A stretch of 64,000 nucleotides of DNA from Candidatus Gastranaerophilales bacterium (GCA_944326565.1 CALVEL010000003.1:1-64000); one strand, 5' to 3'; shown: positions 8,392 through 17,909, counted from the first letter of the stretch. Program-made: numbers and translations. The notes: generated by a model not told the origin, from the letters alone.

Positions 8392-11300
8392 ATGACGCCA
8401 GCTTTTCTATTCCTTGAGAGAGCTTACTTATTTTGTCATTTAGTTTATCAAGTTTCTTTTCTAAATTCAAGTTATTTTGACTTTCTATTACAGTTAAAAT
8501 TTCATTAAGCTTATTTTCAAGTATGTCTATCTTATTTTGCTGTTCTTCAAACTTCTTCTCTAGTGATTCCACTATAGCAGTATTATCAACCATTGATTTT
8601 AAAAGACAAATTTCAGAATTAATTATTGACACATTAGATGTATCTTCTGCTATTGTATCAAGTTTTTCACTAGCTTGATCTATCCATTCGCCAAGATACA
8701 TCATAACTTGACGTATTACGTTATTTGAATTCGCGGATGATGCTATTGCATTATTTATATTATCTAGTTTTCTTTCTATTACTTCGTTATACTCGTTATT
8801 ATCAAGAGAATCAATACGAGATTGAAGTTGAGTTGTTATTCTACTAAACTCATCCAATCCGTCAGTCAATGCTTTATAAGATTCATCTGAGGTTAGCAGA
8901 AGTTTATTTGTCCTTGAGCTTAGACTCAGGACATCATCGTTAATTTTTTCAATTGTATTTTTAAGCTCTAAAATTTGTTCCTCTGTAAGACTACTATGAA
9001 GTGAATTTATTGAGGATGCAATTTTATGCATATTTTGTGATATTTCATTAATTCCATCTTTGGAGGTTGATGCTGAAATATCATTCAAAATTATTCTTAA
9101 CTTTGCAATGTCTGACTCTATATCTTGCATAGTATATGAATAATCCCATTCATCTGATCCATTTGTTATATTGTTTAATTGTTTTTTTACATCTAATAAA
9201 TTCTTATTAATTTCATCGGTTCTTTCTTCTACAAAATCTTTAATTTCTTCTGTTTCTTCCACAAATGTTATTTGGTCTGCAACAGAAAGTACGGCATTCA
9301 TTACTGAATCTTTTATATCTGAAGCATTCTTTTCTAAATCCAGTCCGACTAATTTCTCTTCTATATTTGAAATATCTGACAAAAGCTCTTTTAGACATTT
9401 ATCTATATTTTCTGAACGTTCAGTATCGCTAAATGTTTCTATTTGTTTTCTTTGTTCATATATTAAATCTTTTATATCCTGTATTTCAGTGATAATTTCT
9501 GATTCATCTGATAATGCAAGAACATCGACTTTATCATGCAATGCTTGCACCATATTTTCTATTTTTTCTTCATTACTATCTGTTACTATAATATCGACTT
9601 TGTCATGTAAAGCTTGCAACATTTCATGTATTTTACTTATATCTGACAATGTAAAACCATCTATCTTTTTATTTAGTAATTCCAGTGTCTCTTTTATACA
9701 TGCAATCTTGACATCATCATCCGATAATATTGCAATATCCACCTTGTCATGCAAAGCATTGAGCATTTCGATCAGTTTTTCATCTTCATCACTTGATGTA
9801 AGTAAATCAATTTTATCCTGTATTACACTTAGCAGCTCTTCTAATGTCTCTGTAGTATCTGACATTGCAATAACATCTACTTTATTATGCAAAGAGGTCA
9901 AATTATCTTTTAAATTTAACAATTCAGAAGATATTTCTGCTGATAAATTATTATTTTCCATCAGATTTGCAATAAATTCTTTTATTTCTTTCTTGTTTGC
10001 TGATGAAGCTGTTTTTATAAAAGCTGTTATTTGTGAAATAATATTATTTTGAGCATTTTCAGAATTTTGCATTATTTTATCTTCAATTGATTTTACATCA
10101 TCTTTCCAGCTGTCTAAAATTGTGTTTGTTTTTTCTATATTATTTGCAAAATTTTTCTCTACTTCTGATATTGTAGAAGTAACTATACCCAACTGGTTCT
10201 TTGTTAAATCTTCAACAATTTCTTCAACTTTTGTAAATTTTTCAATAAGAGTTTTATAAGACTCTTCTAAATGGACATAGTTATCATGATTCTCTGTCAT
10301 ATTATCATTTACATCAGCTGAAAAACTTAAATATGAAAGTTCTATTTGGGATTTTATACTGTCAATTATTTTATCAAAATCATTATTTAAAAATGTATTA
10401 ATAGATTCTTTTAATGGGGTGAATTCATTAACTATTGAATCTGTTTTTGAGTTTATAATTTCAGATAAGTCAGTATTTATAAGTCCTACTTCTTGTCTTA
10501 AAGTATCAATTTTATTACTTATATTATCTGAAAGATCATTTATACCGTCAAAACTGCGTAAATTATTTTCATTCAAAAGCTCTTGAATATTTGCAAATTT
10601 TTCATCAATCACAGCGACACTTTTTTGTATTGATGTATCTATTTGACCATCTACATTTTCTTTTATGTCTGTAATATCAACTAACAAATCATTAAATTTC
10701 GGGATTAATGTGTCAGACAGATTTTTAATCTGTTCATTTTCATCTGTCTTTGTATTTGAAATACTTTGGATTATAGAAAGAACTTCAGATTTCATATCTG
10801 AGATTTCATCAAGTGAAAGTTTTAATTTTTCTGTAGTATCTGAGGAGATAGTATCTATAGACTTGATATAATCAGATATTTTATTTTGAAGCATCATTAA
10901 ATCATCACTGTAGTTATCCCCTGCATCATGCAGAGCTGTCTCTACAGCAAGCATTTTTTCAGCTAATTTTTCATAATACTCCCTATTTACTTCATTATCA
11001 TTTTGATTTTTTATAGTATCAAAATAATCTTTTATGCCGTTTAATTGCTCTTCAAGTGCAGACTTTAAAAGCTGAACATTACTTAAAAATTCAGATTCTA
11101 AATTTTTAATATTATCAGATAAAGTTTCAAATTCGACAATACTTTGATTTTTATCTTTCTTAGAAGATTCTATAAAATCTCGTACCATGTCAAAATTGTT
11201 ATCAATTTCAGTAGCAAGATCCACTCCGAGCATATCGATTTTAGAAGATGTAGATTCAAGACCTGACAATATATTTCCTGAATTTTGCTCAGCTATGGTT

Positions 11301-13501
11301 ATAAATCTTTCATTTATTTCATCTAATTTTTGTTGACTATTAGCATCAGCTTCCTGTAGAACTTCTTTTATAGTTTGAGCATTATTAATTAATTCTGTAG
11401 AAATTTCAGTTCCAAAATTATTTATTCTATCTGAAATTGTTTCAATACCTGCAATTATATTACTTGCATTTTGCTCTGATTTTGATACCAGTCTCGTTTC
11501 CAAATCATTTATACAATTTTTAGATTCAGCTATTGATTGAGTAATTTCACCTTGCACAGTCTGCATTGCGTTTTCAACAGCAGATTGAATATTACTGTCT
11601 GACTCTAATTTCTTCTCGTTTGATACATTTATATTGGATATAATATTTTCAAAATTTTGGTTTGCTGTAGATAAAATACTTTGGACTTTTTCAGAAACCT
11701 CTTTTGAAAGTCTTTCTCCTATATTTAATATTTCATTTTTTGTATCATTCCCAGTTTCGGTTACTAACTCTTTTACCATTCCAAATTTATTTTCAATAGC
11801 ACCTGTTATGCTTTCATCCATTGAATTTATTTTGGTCAAATGAATTTCAAGATTAGATAAAATATTTTCTATGTTTTTTGCTGAAACTGAAGTAAATGTA
11901 TTTGTCAATTCTGTAACTTGTGATTTTAAAGCTTCTATCTGAGCTGATATATTTTTTTCACCATTATCTGTATTATTTTTAAGATTTTCCAAAATAGCTT
12001 TGGTATTATCAGAAGCTTTTTCCACAATTTCTGTCAAAATTTCTCTGTTATCAAGATTTGACTGCTCTATTGTATATTTCAAAGCTTCAAAACTACCGCA
12101 AAAATTATTCAAATCCTTTTTTAAATCAACCAAATCCCCATCAAGTTTTGCATCTATTCTATTTACATTTGCCTCCTGATGAGAATTAAATGCCGTCATA
12201 TTCTCTAAAATTCTTGAAATTTCACCTTTTATATCAACGATTTCTGATACTGAATTCCCAAGTTTTATCGTACTATCTGATGCAAAAGACTCTATAAATT
12301 GAATACTGTTATCAACTTTTTCTTGCAATAATCCAAATTTGTTTTCAAAAACATCCTTGAAATTTACAACAAAATTATCCAATGCTCCAATTTTAGAATC
12401 CAATTTGTCACCAATTCCGGTATTACTTTTATCTATATATGATTTAAAATCATCAATTGATTCTCCGAGTTCTTTAATTTTACCGTTAATTAATGATATA
12501 TAACTTTCACTTTGATTTGAAATACTGGTGTCTATTTTCTTTATGTCATCAGATAATTTTTCTAAATTTTCAAATTTTTGGCGTGCGACACTATCACTTT
12601 CAAATGCACTGTCAAGCTGAGCTTGTCTTATTTCATCAATACAATTAGCCAGTACATCGCGGACTGAATTTAAGTAATCTGATAGTCCCTTAGATACATT
12701 TTCATTAAAATTGATAAGTTCTTCTCGGTTTTTATGAATTTCTGAAAGGATTTCCTCGCTTTTGTCATTTGCTTCTATTTTTTCTGACACCAAAGCGAAA
12801 GAATTATCAATTTTACCGGCTAAATTTATCAAATCATCTTTTACTAATATATTCTTGGCTAAATCATCATTTTTCTGATCAGCAATTTCTAATGAGGAAA
12901 GAATTGCAGTCGTTGATATATAAATATTTTCTAACTCCCTTTTTATAATATCATTTTGATCCGTAACATCCATTGTCATAAGAGTTTTGTTTATTCCTCT
13001 AAGACTTGAATTTACATCCATAATTGATGCCTGAAGCCCTCTATTTACCTCATCAATGCCGTCTTTTACTATTGCAACTTTTTCAATAATCTCATCTTTT
13101 TTAGAATTATCATTTCTAAATTCATCTAACTTTATCTCTACTTCATCAATTAATTTTTTCTGCTCGTCTATTTCATGCGCAAAATTGTCAATATTTTCAT
13201 TAAGGATATTGAACATTATTTTTAAATCTGAGTTTTTCACAAGAAGTTCTTGATTTTCACTCAAACTTTCAAGTGCATTTTTTATGATACCCAAATTTTC
13301 CAAATTGTTTCTATAACGAGATTCCAACGTAACTTCCAATTCTTGAAGGCTTGATTTTATATGCTCAGTCGTAACTCCATCATCAAGAATATCTTCAAGT
13401 TTTGAATTTATTTCCTCTGTAGCTTTTGCAAGTATCTCATTGTTTAATGCATTTTCTGATTTTATAGTGTTTAAAATTTCGTCAATTTCAATTTGTGCCA
13501 T
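8375..13501 (-). CDS. Giant coiled-coil protein (1708 aa) with internal repeats, function unknown
   Basis: The longest gene here and not one I recognise. It has no signal peptide, no membrane segment and almost no Cys, Trp or Pro. It is nearly all heptad-patterned helix rich in Glu, Asp, Lys, Asn, Ile and Leu. Two repeat zones are visible. Four units of about 60-74 residues near 540-790 carry (E/Q)N..NI(I/L)S.(L/I)E followed by a helix. A tighter array near 1200-1330 has six units built on LHDKVD followed by about four residues and SD. The C-terminus is a leucine/lysine heptad segment. AAGGGAAAG precedes the ATG. A filamentous scaffold or spacer is the obvious guess, but no function can be assigned. 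Confidence 0.85.
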   Translation of the reverse strand: MAQIEIDEILNTIKSENALNNEILAKATEEINSKLEDILDDGVTTEHIKSSLQELEVTLESRYRNNLENLGIIKNALESLSENQELLVKNSDLKIMFNILNENIDNFAHEIDEQKKLIDEVEIKLDEFRNDNSKKDEIIEKVAIVKDGIDEVNRGLQASIMDVNSSLRGINKTLMTMDVTDQNDIIKRELENIYISTTAILSSLEIADQKNDDLAKNILVKDDLINLAGKIDNSFALVSEKIEANDKSEEILSEIHKNREELINFNENVSKGLSDYLNSVRDVLANCIDEIRQAQLDSAFESDSVARQKFENLEKLSDDIKKIDTSISNQSESYISLINGKIKELGESIDDFKSYIDKSNTGIGDKLDSKIGALDNFVVNFKDVFENKFGLLQEKVDNSIQFIESFASDSTIKLGNSVSEIVDIKGEISRILENMTAFNSHQEANVNRIDAKLDGDLVDLKKDLNNFCGSFEALKYTIEQSNLDNREILTEIVEKASDNTKAILENLKNNTDNGEKNISAQIEALKSQVTELTNTFTSVSAKNIENILSNLEIHLTKINSMDESITGAIENKFGMVKELVTETGNDTKNEILNIGERLSKEVSEKVQSILSTANQNFENIISNINVSNEKKLESDSNIQSAVENAMQTVQGEITQSIAESKNCINDLETRLVSKSEQNASNIIAGIETISDRINNFGTEISTELINNAQTIKEVLQEADANSQQKLDEINERFITIAEQNSGNILSGLESTSSKIDMLGVDLATEIDNNFDMVRDFIESSKKDKNQSIVEFETLSDNIKNLESEFLSNVQLLKSALEEQLNGIKDYFDTIKNQNDNEVNREYYEKLAEKMLAVETALHDAGDNYSDDLMMLQNKISDYIKSIDTISSDTTEKLKLSLDEISDMKSEVLSIIQSISNTKTDENEQIKNLSDTLIPKFNDLLVDITDIKENVDGQIDTSIQKSVAVIDEKFANIQELLNENNLRSFDGINDLSDNISNKIDTLRQEVGLINTDLSEIINSKTDSIVNEFTPLKESINTFLNNDFDKIIDSIKSQIELSYLSFSADVNDNMTENHDNYVHLEESYKTLIEKFTKVEEIVEDLTKNQLGIVTSTISEVEKNFANNIEKTNTILDSWKDDVKSIEDKIMQNSENAQNNIISQITAFIKTASSANKKEIKEFIANLMENNNLSAEISSELLNLKDNLTSLHNKVDVIAMSDTTETLEELLSVIQDKIDLLTSSDEDEKLIEMLNALHDKVDIAILSDDDVKIACIKETLELLNKKIDGFTLSDISKIHEMLQALHDKVDIIVTDSNEEKIENMVQALHDKVDVLALSDESEIITEIQDIKDLIYEQRKQIETFSDTERSENIDKCLKELLSDISNIEEKLVGLDLEKNASDIKDSVMNAVLSVADQITFVEETEEIKDFVEERTDEINKNLLDVKKQLNNITNGSDEWDYSYTMQDIESDIAKLRIILNDISASTSKDGINEISQNMHKIASSINSLHSSLTEEQILELKNTIEKINDDVLSLSSRTNKLLLTSDESYKALTDGLDEFSRITTQLQSRIDSLDNNEYNEVIERKLDNINNAIASSANSNNVIRQVMMYLGEWIDQASEKLDTIAEDTSNVSIINSEICLLKSMVDNTAIVESLEKKFEEQQNKIDILENKLNEILTVIESQNNLNLEKKLDKLNDKISKLSQGIEKLASYVDEE

Positions 13502-13611
13502 TTGCGCTTTCCCTTAAAATAAGTAAAATATCCCTACCGTAATATTCTATCAGAATATATTATTGCAGGGCAAAAATATTAACGATTATTATTACAATTG
13601 TAAAGATAGAA

Positions 13612-13641
13612 TTGTACTCTTTAAATTTTAAGTGATATAAT
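13612..13641 (+). promoter_or_regulatory. Promoter for the 2-oxoacid:ferredoxin oxidoreductase operon
   Basis: TTGTAC (13612-13617), an 18-nt spacer and a perfect TATAAT (13636-13641), about 30 nt ahead of the first gene of the operon. Confidence 0.55.
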
Positions 13642-13671
13642 TAAAATCAGACATGGATAAAAGAGGTATTG

Positions 13672-13884
13672 ATGAGTAATATAGTAATTGATAGTAATAA
13701 ATGCAAAGCATGTTACTTATGCATTAAAGAATGCCCTAAAAATTTGATTAGAGTTAGTGAAAAAACAAATAATCTCGGGAATAAAGTTGTTGAATTTAAT
13801 GACCCCGAAAATAAATGTATTGGATGCGCAATGTGCGCAACAAGATGTCCAGATTTAGCTATTACGGAAGTATATAGAGGTTAG
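13672..13884 (+). CDS. 2-oxoacid:ferredoxin oxidoreductase, delta (2x4Fe-4S ferredoxin) subunit
   Basis: A 70-residue electron-transfer subunit carrying two [4Fe-4S] clusters: CKACYLCIKECPK and CIGCAMCATRCPD. It passes electrons from the TPP site of the complex to free ferredoxin. ATG 13672 is preferred to the TTG one codon earlier because AGAGG lies at a good distance. It is the first gene of a delta-alpha-beta-gamma operon and ends 3 nt before the alpha subunit. Confidence 0.92.
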   Translation: MSNIVIDSNKCKACYLCIKECPKNLIRVSEKTNNLGNKVVEFNDPENKCIGCAMCATRCPDLAITEVYRG

Positions 13885-13887
13885 TTT

Positions 13888-14952
13888 ATGACACAATGTT
13901 TAGCAGAAAAAAAAGTCCTTACCAAAGGTAATTATGCAATAGCCCAAGCAGCAATCCTTGCAGGATGTGAGTGCTATTTCGGATACCCGATTACTCCCCA
14001 AAGTGAAATCGGTGAATTTATGAGCGGGAAAATGCAAGAATTAAACAGAGCCTATGTCTCAGCCGAAAGCGAATTAGCTGCAATAAATATGGTAATAGGA
14101 GCATGCTCTACAGGTGCGAAAGCTATGACCTCATCTTCCAGTTGTGCGGTATCTTTAATGCAAGAAGCTTTAAGTTATGCAACATCAGATCAGCTTCCTG
14201 TTGTCTTAGTAAGCGTTATGAGAGGAGGTCCTGGACTTGGAAACATCTATCCTTCCCAAGGAGATTATTTCCAAGCGACCAAAGGCGGAGGAAATGGTGA
14301 TTACAAACTTATAGTACTCGCACCCTCCACTGTTCAAGAATGTGCTGATTTAACTTATAAAGCATTTTATTTGGCTCACAAATACAAAAATCCAACTGTA
14401 CTTCTTGCTGACGGGCTTTTAGGACAGATGATGGAGCCTGTGGAATTCAAAGACTACACATATCCTGAAATTGATAATTCTTCTTGGGCTTTAACAGGTG
14501 CAAAAGGCAGAGACGGAAGAGTGATACGCTCCTATGCTCCGCTTGCAGAGGATCAATGTGTGTTTTTAGAAAAACTCTATCAAAAATACAAAACTATCGA
14601 AGAAAATGAAACCGAATGGGAAGAAATCGGAACTGAAGATGCAGATATCTTGTTTATAAGTTTTGGAAGTACATCAAGAAATGTAAAAACAGCCGTTAAA
14701 ATGTGCAGGGAAAAAGGAATAAAAGCTGGTATGTTAAGACCAATAACCCTATATCCGTTCCCAAATAAACGAATAAAAGAACTTTCTGAGAAAGTTAAAA
14801 AGGTAATAACCGTTGAAGTCAATATGGGACAAATGATAAATGATGTAAAATTGGCAGTAAACGGTAAAGTACCAGTAGAATTAATTAATAAACCTGTTGG
14901 AGCACCTCCTGCACCTGAAGAAATTTTATTGAAAGTTGAGGATTTAATATAA
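13888..14952 (+). CDS. vorB: 2-oxoacid:ferredoxin oxidoreductase, alpha subunit (VorB/KorA type)
   Basis: Pyrimidine-binding half of the TPP enzyme that decarboxylates a 2-oxoacid to an acyl-CoA with reduction of ferredoxin. Key stretches are FGYPITPQSEI (about 31-41), the SSSSCAVSLMQE region, MRGGPGLG (about 111-118) followed by QGDYFQATKGGGNGD, and LADGLLGQMMEPVEF. The sequence resembles subunits named VorB (3-methyl-2-oxobutanoate), but 2-oxoglutarate (KorA) cannot be excluded. Full length at 354 residues. Its stop shares bases with the beta subunit's ATG. Confidence 0.9.
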   Translation: MTQCLAEKKVLTKGNYAIAQAAILAGCECYFGYPITPQSEIGEFMSGKMQELNRAYVSAESELAAINMVIGACSTGAKAMTSSSSCAVSLMQEALSYATSDQLPVVLVSVMRGGPGLGNIYPSQGDYFQATKGGGNGDYKLIVLAPSTVQECADLTYKAFYLAHKYKNPTVLLADGLLGQMMEPVEFKDYTYPEIDNSSWALTGAKGRDGRVIRSYAPLAEDQCVFLEKLYQKYKTIEENETEWEEIGTEDADILFISFGSTSRNVKTAVKMCREKGIKAGMLRPITLYPFPNKRIKELSEKVKKVITVEVNMGQMINDVKLAVNGKVPVELINKPVGAPPAPEEILLKVEDLI

Positions 14953-15719
14953 TGACAACACAAGTTTTTAAAATACCCGACTCTTTAAGAAAAGATGTAA
15001 AATATTCATTTTGCCCTGGTTGCGACCATGGCGTTGCAGTTCGACTTGTTGCAGAAGTACTCGATGAACTTAATTTAAAAGAAAAAGCTATTTTAGCAGC
15101 ATCAATAGGCTGTTCTGTTACAATATATGATTTTTTAAATGTGGATTCAATTGAATCGCCACATGGCAGAGCTATGGCTGAAGCAACAGGAGTTAAAAGA
15201 GCAAGACCGGATAAATTTGTATTCACATACCAAGGTGATGGTGACTTTGCTTCAATTGGTTTAGCCGAAAGCCTTCATGCAGCCTTACGAGGAGAAAAAA
15301 TAAGCGCTATTTGTATTAATAATACCACTTATGGAATGACTGGGGGGCAGCTTGGACCTACTACTCTTTTAGGTCAAGTAACGACAACTTCTCCTACAGG
15401 TCGTAATCTTGAATATTACGGGTATCCGATTAAAATAGCTGAACATATTGCTTTATGCGAGGGTACTGCTTTTTCTGCAAGAGTATCCCTCGATACTGTA
15501 GCTAACATAAGAAAGGCAAAAGAGGCAATAAAAAAAGCTTTTGAAGTTCAAATAAAAGGACTTGGATTCGGTTTTGTAGAAATACTTTCTACCTGCCCGA
15601 CCAATTGGAAAATGACACCTGATCAGGCACATGAAAGAGTCCGAAACGAAATGATGAAGACTTTTGTGCCAGGAATTTACAAAGATATTACAAATAATAA
15701 ACAAGCAGTTTTGGTATAG
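14952..15719 (+). CDS. 2-oxoacid:ferredoxin oxidoreductase, beta (TPP-binding) subunit
   Basis: Carries the diphosphate and Mg-binding side of TPP: CPGCDHGVAVRLV (about 18-30), GDGDFASIG and NNTTYGMTGGQ (about 119-129). The GDG...N spacing is that of TPP enzymes. The CPGC motif is typical of the KorB/VorA type beta subunit, which lacks its own large ferredoxin domain. Its ATG overlaps the alpha stop (ATGA type), so expression is coupled; the gamma subunit follows after 11 nt with a GAGG ribosome site. Confidence 0.92.
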   Translation: MTTQVFKIPDSLRKDVKYSFCPGCDHGVAVRLVAEVLDELNLKEKAILAASIGCSVTIYDFLNVDSIESPHGRAMAEATGVKRARPDKFVFTYQGDGDFASIGLAESLHAALRGEKISAICINNTTYGMTGGQLGPTTLLGQVTTTSPTGRNLEYYGYPIKIAEHIALCEGTAFSARVSLDTVANIRKAKEAIKKAFEVQIKGLGFGFVEILSTCPTNWKMTPDQAHERVRNEMMKTFVPGIYKDITNNKQAVLV

Positions 15720-15730
15720 AGGATTAGGAA

Positions 15731-16276
15731 ATGGAAAAAAACTTTATTATAGCAGGCTTTGGAGGTCAAGGAGTTCTTCTTGCAGGAGAAGTATTAGCAA
15801 CAGCTTTTATGTTAGCAGGTAAACATGTTACTTGGTATCCAAGTTACGGTGCTGAAATGCGAGGAGGAACCGTAAATTGTGAAGTTGTTGCAAGTGATGA
15901 TGAAGTAAGTGCAGTAAATAAAATAGATACCGACTTTATTGTCGCATTAAATCAGGCATCTTTTGACAAATTTATTAAAAAAATTAAAAATGGCGGCACT
16001 ATGATTGCAAATTCTTCACTTGTAAAAGAATTAAAAAACAGAGCTGATATAAACTATCTTTTTACCCCGATTACAAAACTTGCTGAAGAATTAGGTAATA
16101 TAAAAATGACAAATATTCTTGCTCTGGGAGTACTTGCAAAAGCTAGTAAAATGGTTTCTTTGGAGCATTTGATTGAAGCCTTGGATAGAGTATTGCCACC
16201 TCATAGAAAAAACCTTTTACCCTTAAACATAAAAGCTTTAAAAATAGGCTATGAGTATGATTTATTACCTGTATAA
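15731..16276 (+). CDS. 2-oxoacid:ferredoxin oxidoreductase, gamma subunit
   Basis: The gamma subunit of the four-subunit complex, of the pyruvate/ketoisovalerate oxidoreductase catalytic-domain family. It begins with a Rossmann-like GFGGQGVLLAGEVLA (about 8-22) and carries WYPSYGAEMRGGTVNC (about 36-51), both hallmarks of the family. 181 residues is normal. It is the last confident gene of the operon; the small gene that follows lies 84 nt downstream and may be read through from it. Confidence 0.92.
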   Translation: MEKNFIIAGFGGQGVLLAGEVLATAFMLAGKHVTWYPSYGAEMRGGTVNCEVVASDDEVSAVNKIDTDFIVALNQASFDKFIKKIKNGGTMIANSSLVKELKNRADINYLFTPITKLAEELGNIKMTNILALGVLAKASKMVSLEHLIEALDRVLPPHRKNLLPLNIKALKIGYEYDLLPV

Positions 16277-16360
16277 CTTTTAAATCAACTAAAAAGTCGA
16301 TTTAAAAAATAGAAATTGATATTATTCTTATATGGTAAAGTTCAAGAGGTCTTTAAAAAA

Positions 16361-16591
16361 GTGAAAAGAGCACTAATCAAATCCATTAAAGAAAAAGAAG
16401 TTCAATTGTCGAAATTAAAAGCGCATGTAGATAAGAGTTCTGTATGTTCAGATCTTTACAACAAAGTCGTTTTAGAAAAAGCCATCCTAAAAAAACAACT
16501 GGAAGAATTGGAACAAAATAGTTTTGTAAAAAGAATAAGATCGATGATCCCAAGAAAAAAAACTCTCATATGCGACTATTTTAAGAATTAG
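16361..16591 (+). CDS. Small basic coiled-coil protein, function unknown
   Basis: A 76-residue Lys-rich protein with a helical Leu/Lys/Glu pattern (KSIKEKEVQLSKLKAHV; LEKAILKKQLEEL). Start taken at GTG 16361 because AAGAGGT lies at 16344-16350; a TTG at 16316 would add 15 residues without a ribosome site. It has no recognisable domain, and its basic charge would allow nucleic-acid binding. It lies between the oxidoreductase operon and a strong terminator. Confidence 0.45.
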   Translation: MKRALIKSIKEKEVQLSKLKAHVDKSSVCSDLYNKVVLEKAILKKQLEELEQNSFVKRIRSMIPRKKTLICDYFKN

Positions 16592-16615
16592 TTGAACAAA
16601 AAACATTAAAAACAT

Positions 16616-16644
16616 ACGGGCGAAACTTAAAAAGTTTCGCCCGT
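16616..16644. terminator. Strong bidirectional hairpin terminator
   Basis: A perfect 13-bp stem (ACGGGCGAAACTT and its complement) with a 3-nt loop, between convergent genes. The A-rich left flank gives a U-tract for the minus-strand hxlR gene; the right flank is a weaker T-tract for the plus strand. Confidence 0.8.
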
Positions 16645-16648
16645 TGTG

Positions 16649-17008
16649 TTAACAATTATTATTCAAATATGCACAGGGAATATTTTCTTCTTGTAGATAC
16701 TTTATCCCCCAATTATTTAATTCCAAAATTATAGGAATCAATGTCTTTCCTCTTTCAGAAAGTGAATATTCTGTTTTTGGAGGCACTATAGGGTAAAGTT
16801 TTCTTGTAATAATCTTATCAGCTTCAAGCTCTTTTAGCTGTTGTATGAGCATTTTGGGTGTTGATTGCGGAATCATTTTTTGCAATTCACTATATCGTAA
16901 AGTTTTATTTATCAAATGCCCGATAATTATCCCTTTATATTTACCGCCGATTATTCTCATAGTAGCTTCTAGGGGACAATTATACTCTAATTTATTTTTT
17001 ACCATCAT
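16649..17008 (-). CDS. HxlR-family transcriptional regulator
   Basis: A 119-residue winged-helix DNA-binding protein. The N-terminal YNCPLEATMRIIGGKYKG has the conserved Cys and the G-GKW-like motif of HxlR proteins, in which that Cys often senses electrophiles or oxidants. RYSELQKMIPQSTPKMLIQQLKELEADKII is the recognition helix and wing. It is divergent from the metallo-beta-lactamase-fold gene, with an inverted repeat between them, so it probably controls that gene and itself. Start may be at 17008 or 17005. Confidence 0.9.
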   Translation of the reverse strand: MMVKNKLEYNCPLEATMRIIGGKYKGIIIGHLINKTLRYSELQKMIPQSTPKMLIQQLKELEADKIITRKLYPIVPPKTEYSLSERGKTLIPIILELNNWGIKYLQEENIPCAYLNNNC

Positions 17009-17022
17009 TTTTTCTCCTTAAT

Positions 17023-17057
17023 TTACTTATATGTATATATTATACAATAAAGTAAGT
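17023..17057. promoter_or_regulatory. Candidate HxlR operator
   Basis: An imperfect inverted repeat, TTACTTAT (17023-17030) facing ATAAAGTAAGTA (17047-17058), surrounds a TATA-rich core in the divergent intergenic region. HxlR-family sites are often built from AAGTAAGT-like half-sites. Binding is not shown by sequence alone. Confidence 0.45.
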
Positions 17058-17129
17058 ATTATACAAATTAGTGCATTCTTGCTATTAAGAAAAAATTAGT
17101 TTAATATATATAAAACTAAAGGAGGAAAA

Positions 17130-17909
17130 ATGGAAATTACACAAATAAGAAATGCAACAATCATAGTTAAATACAATGACACAAAATTTTTAATAGATCC
17201 TTGGCTTGGACCTAAAGACTATATGGAAGGATTTGAAGCCGGCATAAATTCACATATCAGACAACCCAGAGTCGAGCTTCCTTGTTCTATTGAAAAAATT
17301 ACCGAAGCTGATGCTATAATAATAACTCACGTTCATCCAGATCACTGGGATGAATATGCCAAAAATTCAATTGATAAAAATAAACAAATTTTTGTTCAAT
17401 CAGAATCGGATAAAAAATTTATGCTATCAGAAGGGTTTAAGAATATAGAAATAATAAGCAGCTTTGGTACTAATTATAAGGGAATAACCTTATTTAAAAC
17501 CACAGGCCAACATGGCAGAAGAGAGATTGTAGAGCCAATATGCCGTATGGTAAATATGCCATATGATATTATGGGAGTGGTATTTAAATCTGAAAACGAA
17601 AAAACTCTATATATAGCAGGAGATAGCATCTGGTGCTCAGAAATATCAGAAGCAATTGACAAATTTCATCCTGATATAATAATTGTTAATGCCTGTGGTG
17701 CAACTATAATGAACGGTGAGCATATAATCATGAACAAAGAAGATGTATATGAAGTAGTGAAGAAATCTCCTAATTCAAAAATAATTGCTAGCCATATGGA
17801 TGCCGTAAGCCATCTATCAGTTACCCGAAAAGATTTATATAAATTAATTCAAGAAAAAGACATTAAAAATCTTTTAATACCCGAAGATGGTCAAACTATT
17901 ATTTTCTAA
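17130..17909 (+). CDS. Metallo-beta-lactamase-fold hydrolase (UlaG-like)
   Basis: A 259-residue cytoplasmic metal hydrolase. The metal motif THVHPDHWDEY (about 70-80) is the HxHxDH signature; further metal ligands are likely H in TTGQHGRR and D in IAGDSIWCSE, with a late H in SHMDAVSHL. The N-terminal MEITQIRNATIIVKYNDTKFLIDPWLG is like UlaG/L-ascorbate-6-P lactonase relatives. The substrate is unknown. GGAGG lies 6 nt before the ATG. Placed opposite an HxlR regulator, it may be an inducible stress or detoxification enzyme, which is inference. Confidence 0.85.
   Translation: MEITQIRNATIIVKYNDTKFLIDPWLGPKDYMEGFEAGINSHIRQPRVELPCSIEKITEADAIIITHVHPDHWDEYAKNSIDKNKQIFVQSESDKKFMLSEGFKNIEIISSFGTNYKGITLFKTTGQHGRREIVEPICRMVNMPYDIMGVVFKSENEKTLYIAGDSIWCSEISEAIDKFHPDIIIVNACGATIMNGEHIIMNKEDVYEVVKKSPNSKIIASHMDAVSHLSVTRKDLYKLIQEKDIKNLLIPEDGQTIIF

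Noticed and set aside
9500-9900. Possible CRISPR-like repeats from the LHDKVD array
   Set aside because: Repeats are coding, imperfect and lack uniform spacers; they belong to the protein.
9171-10052. Open frame of 293 codons on the plus strand inside the giant coiled-coil gene
   Set aside because: Ser/Ile/Phe-rich translation is the mirror of the Glu/Asp/Asn-rich coding strand; no ribosome site and no domain.
13888-16276. Pyruvate:ferredoxin oxidoreductase
   Set aside because: Subunit lengths and alpha-subunit motifs match the VorB/KorA group with four small subunits better than single-chain or PorABCD pyruvate enzymes; substrate still open.
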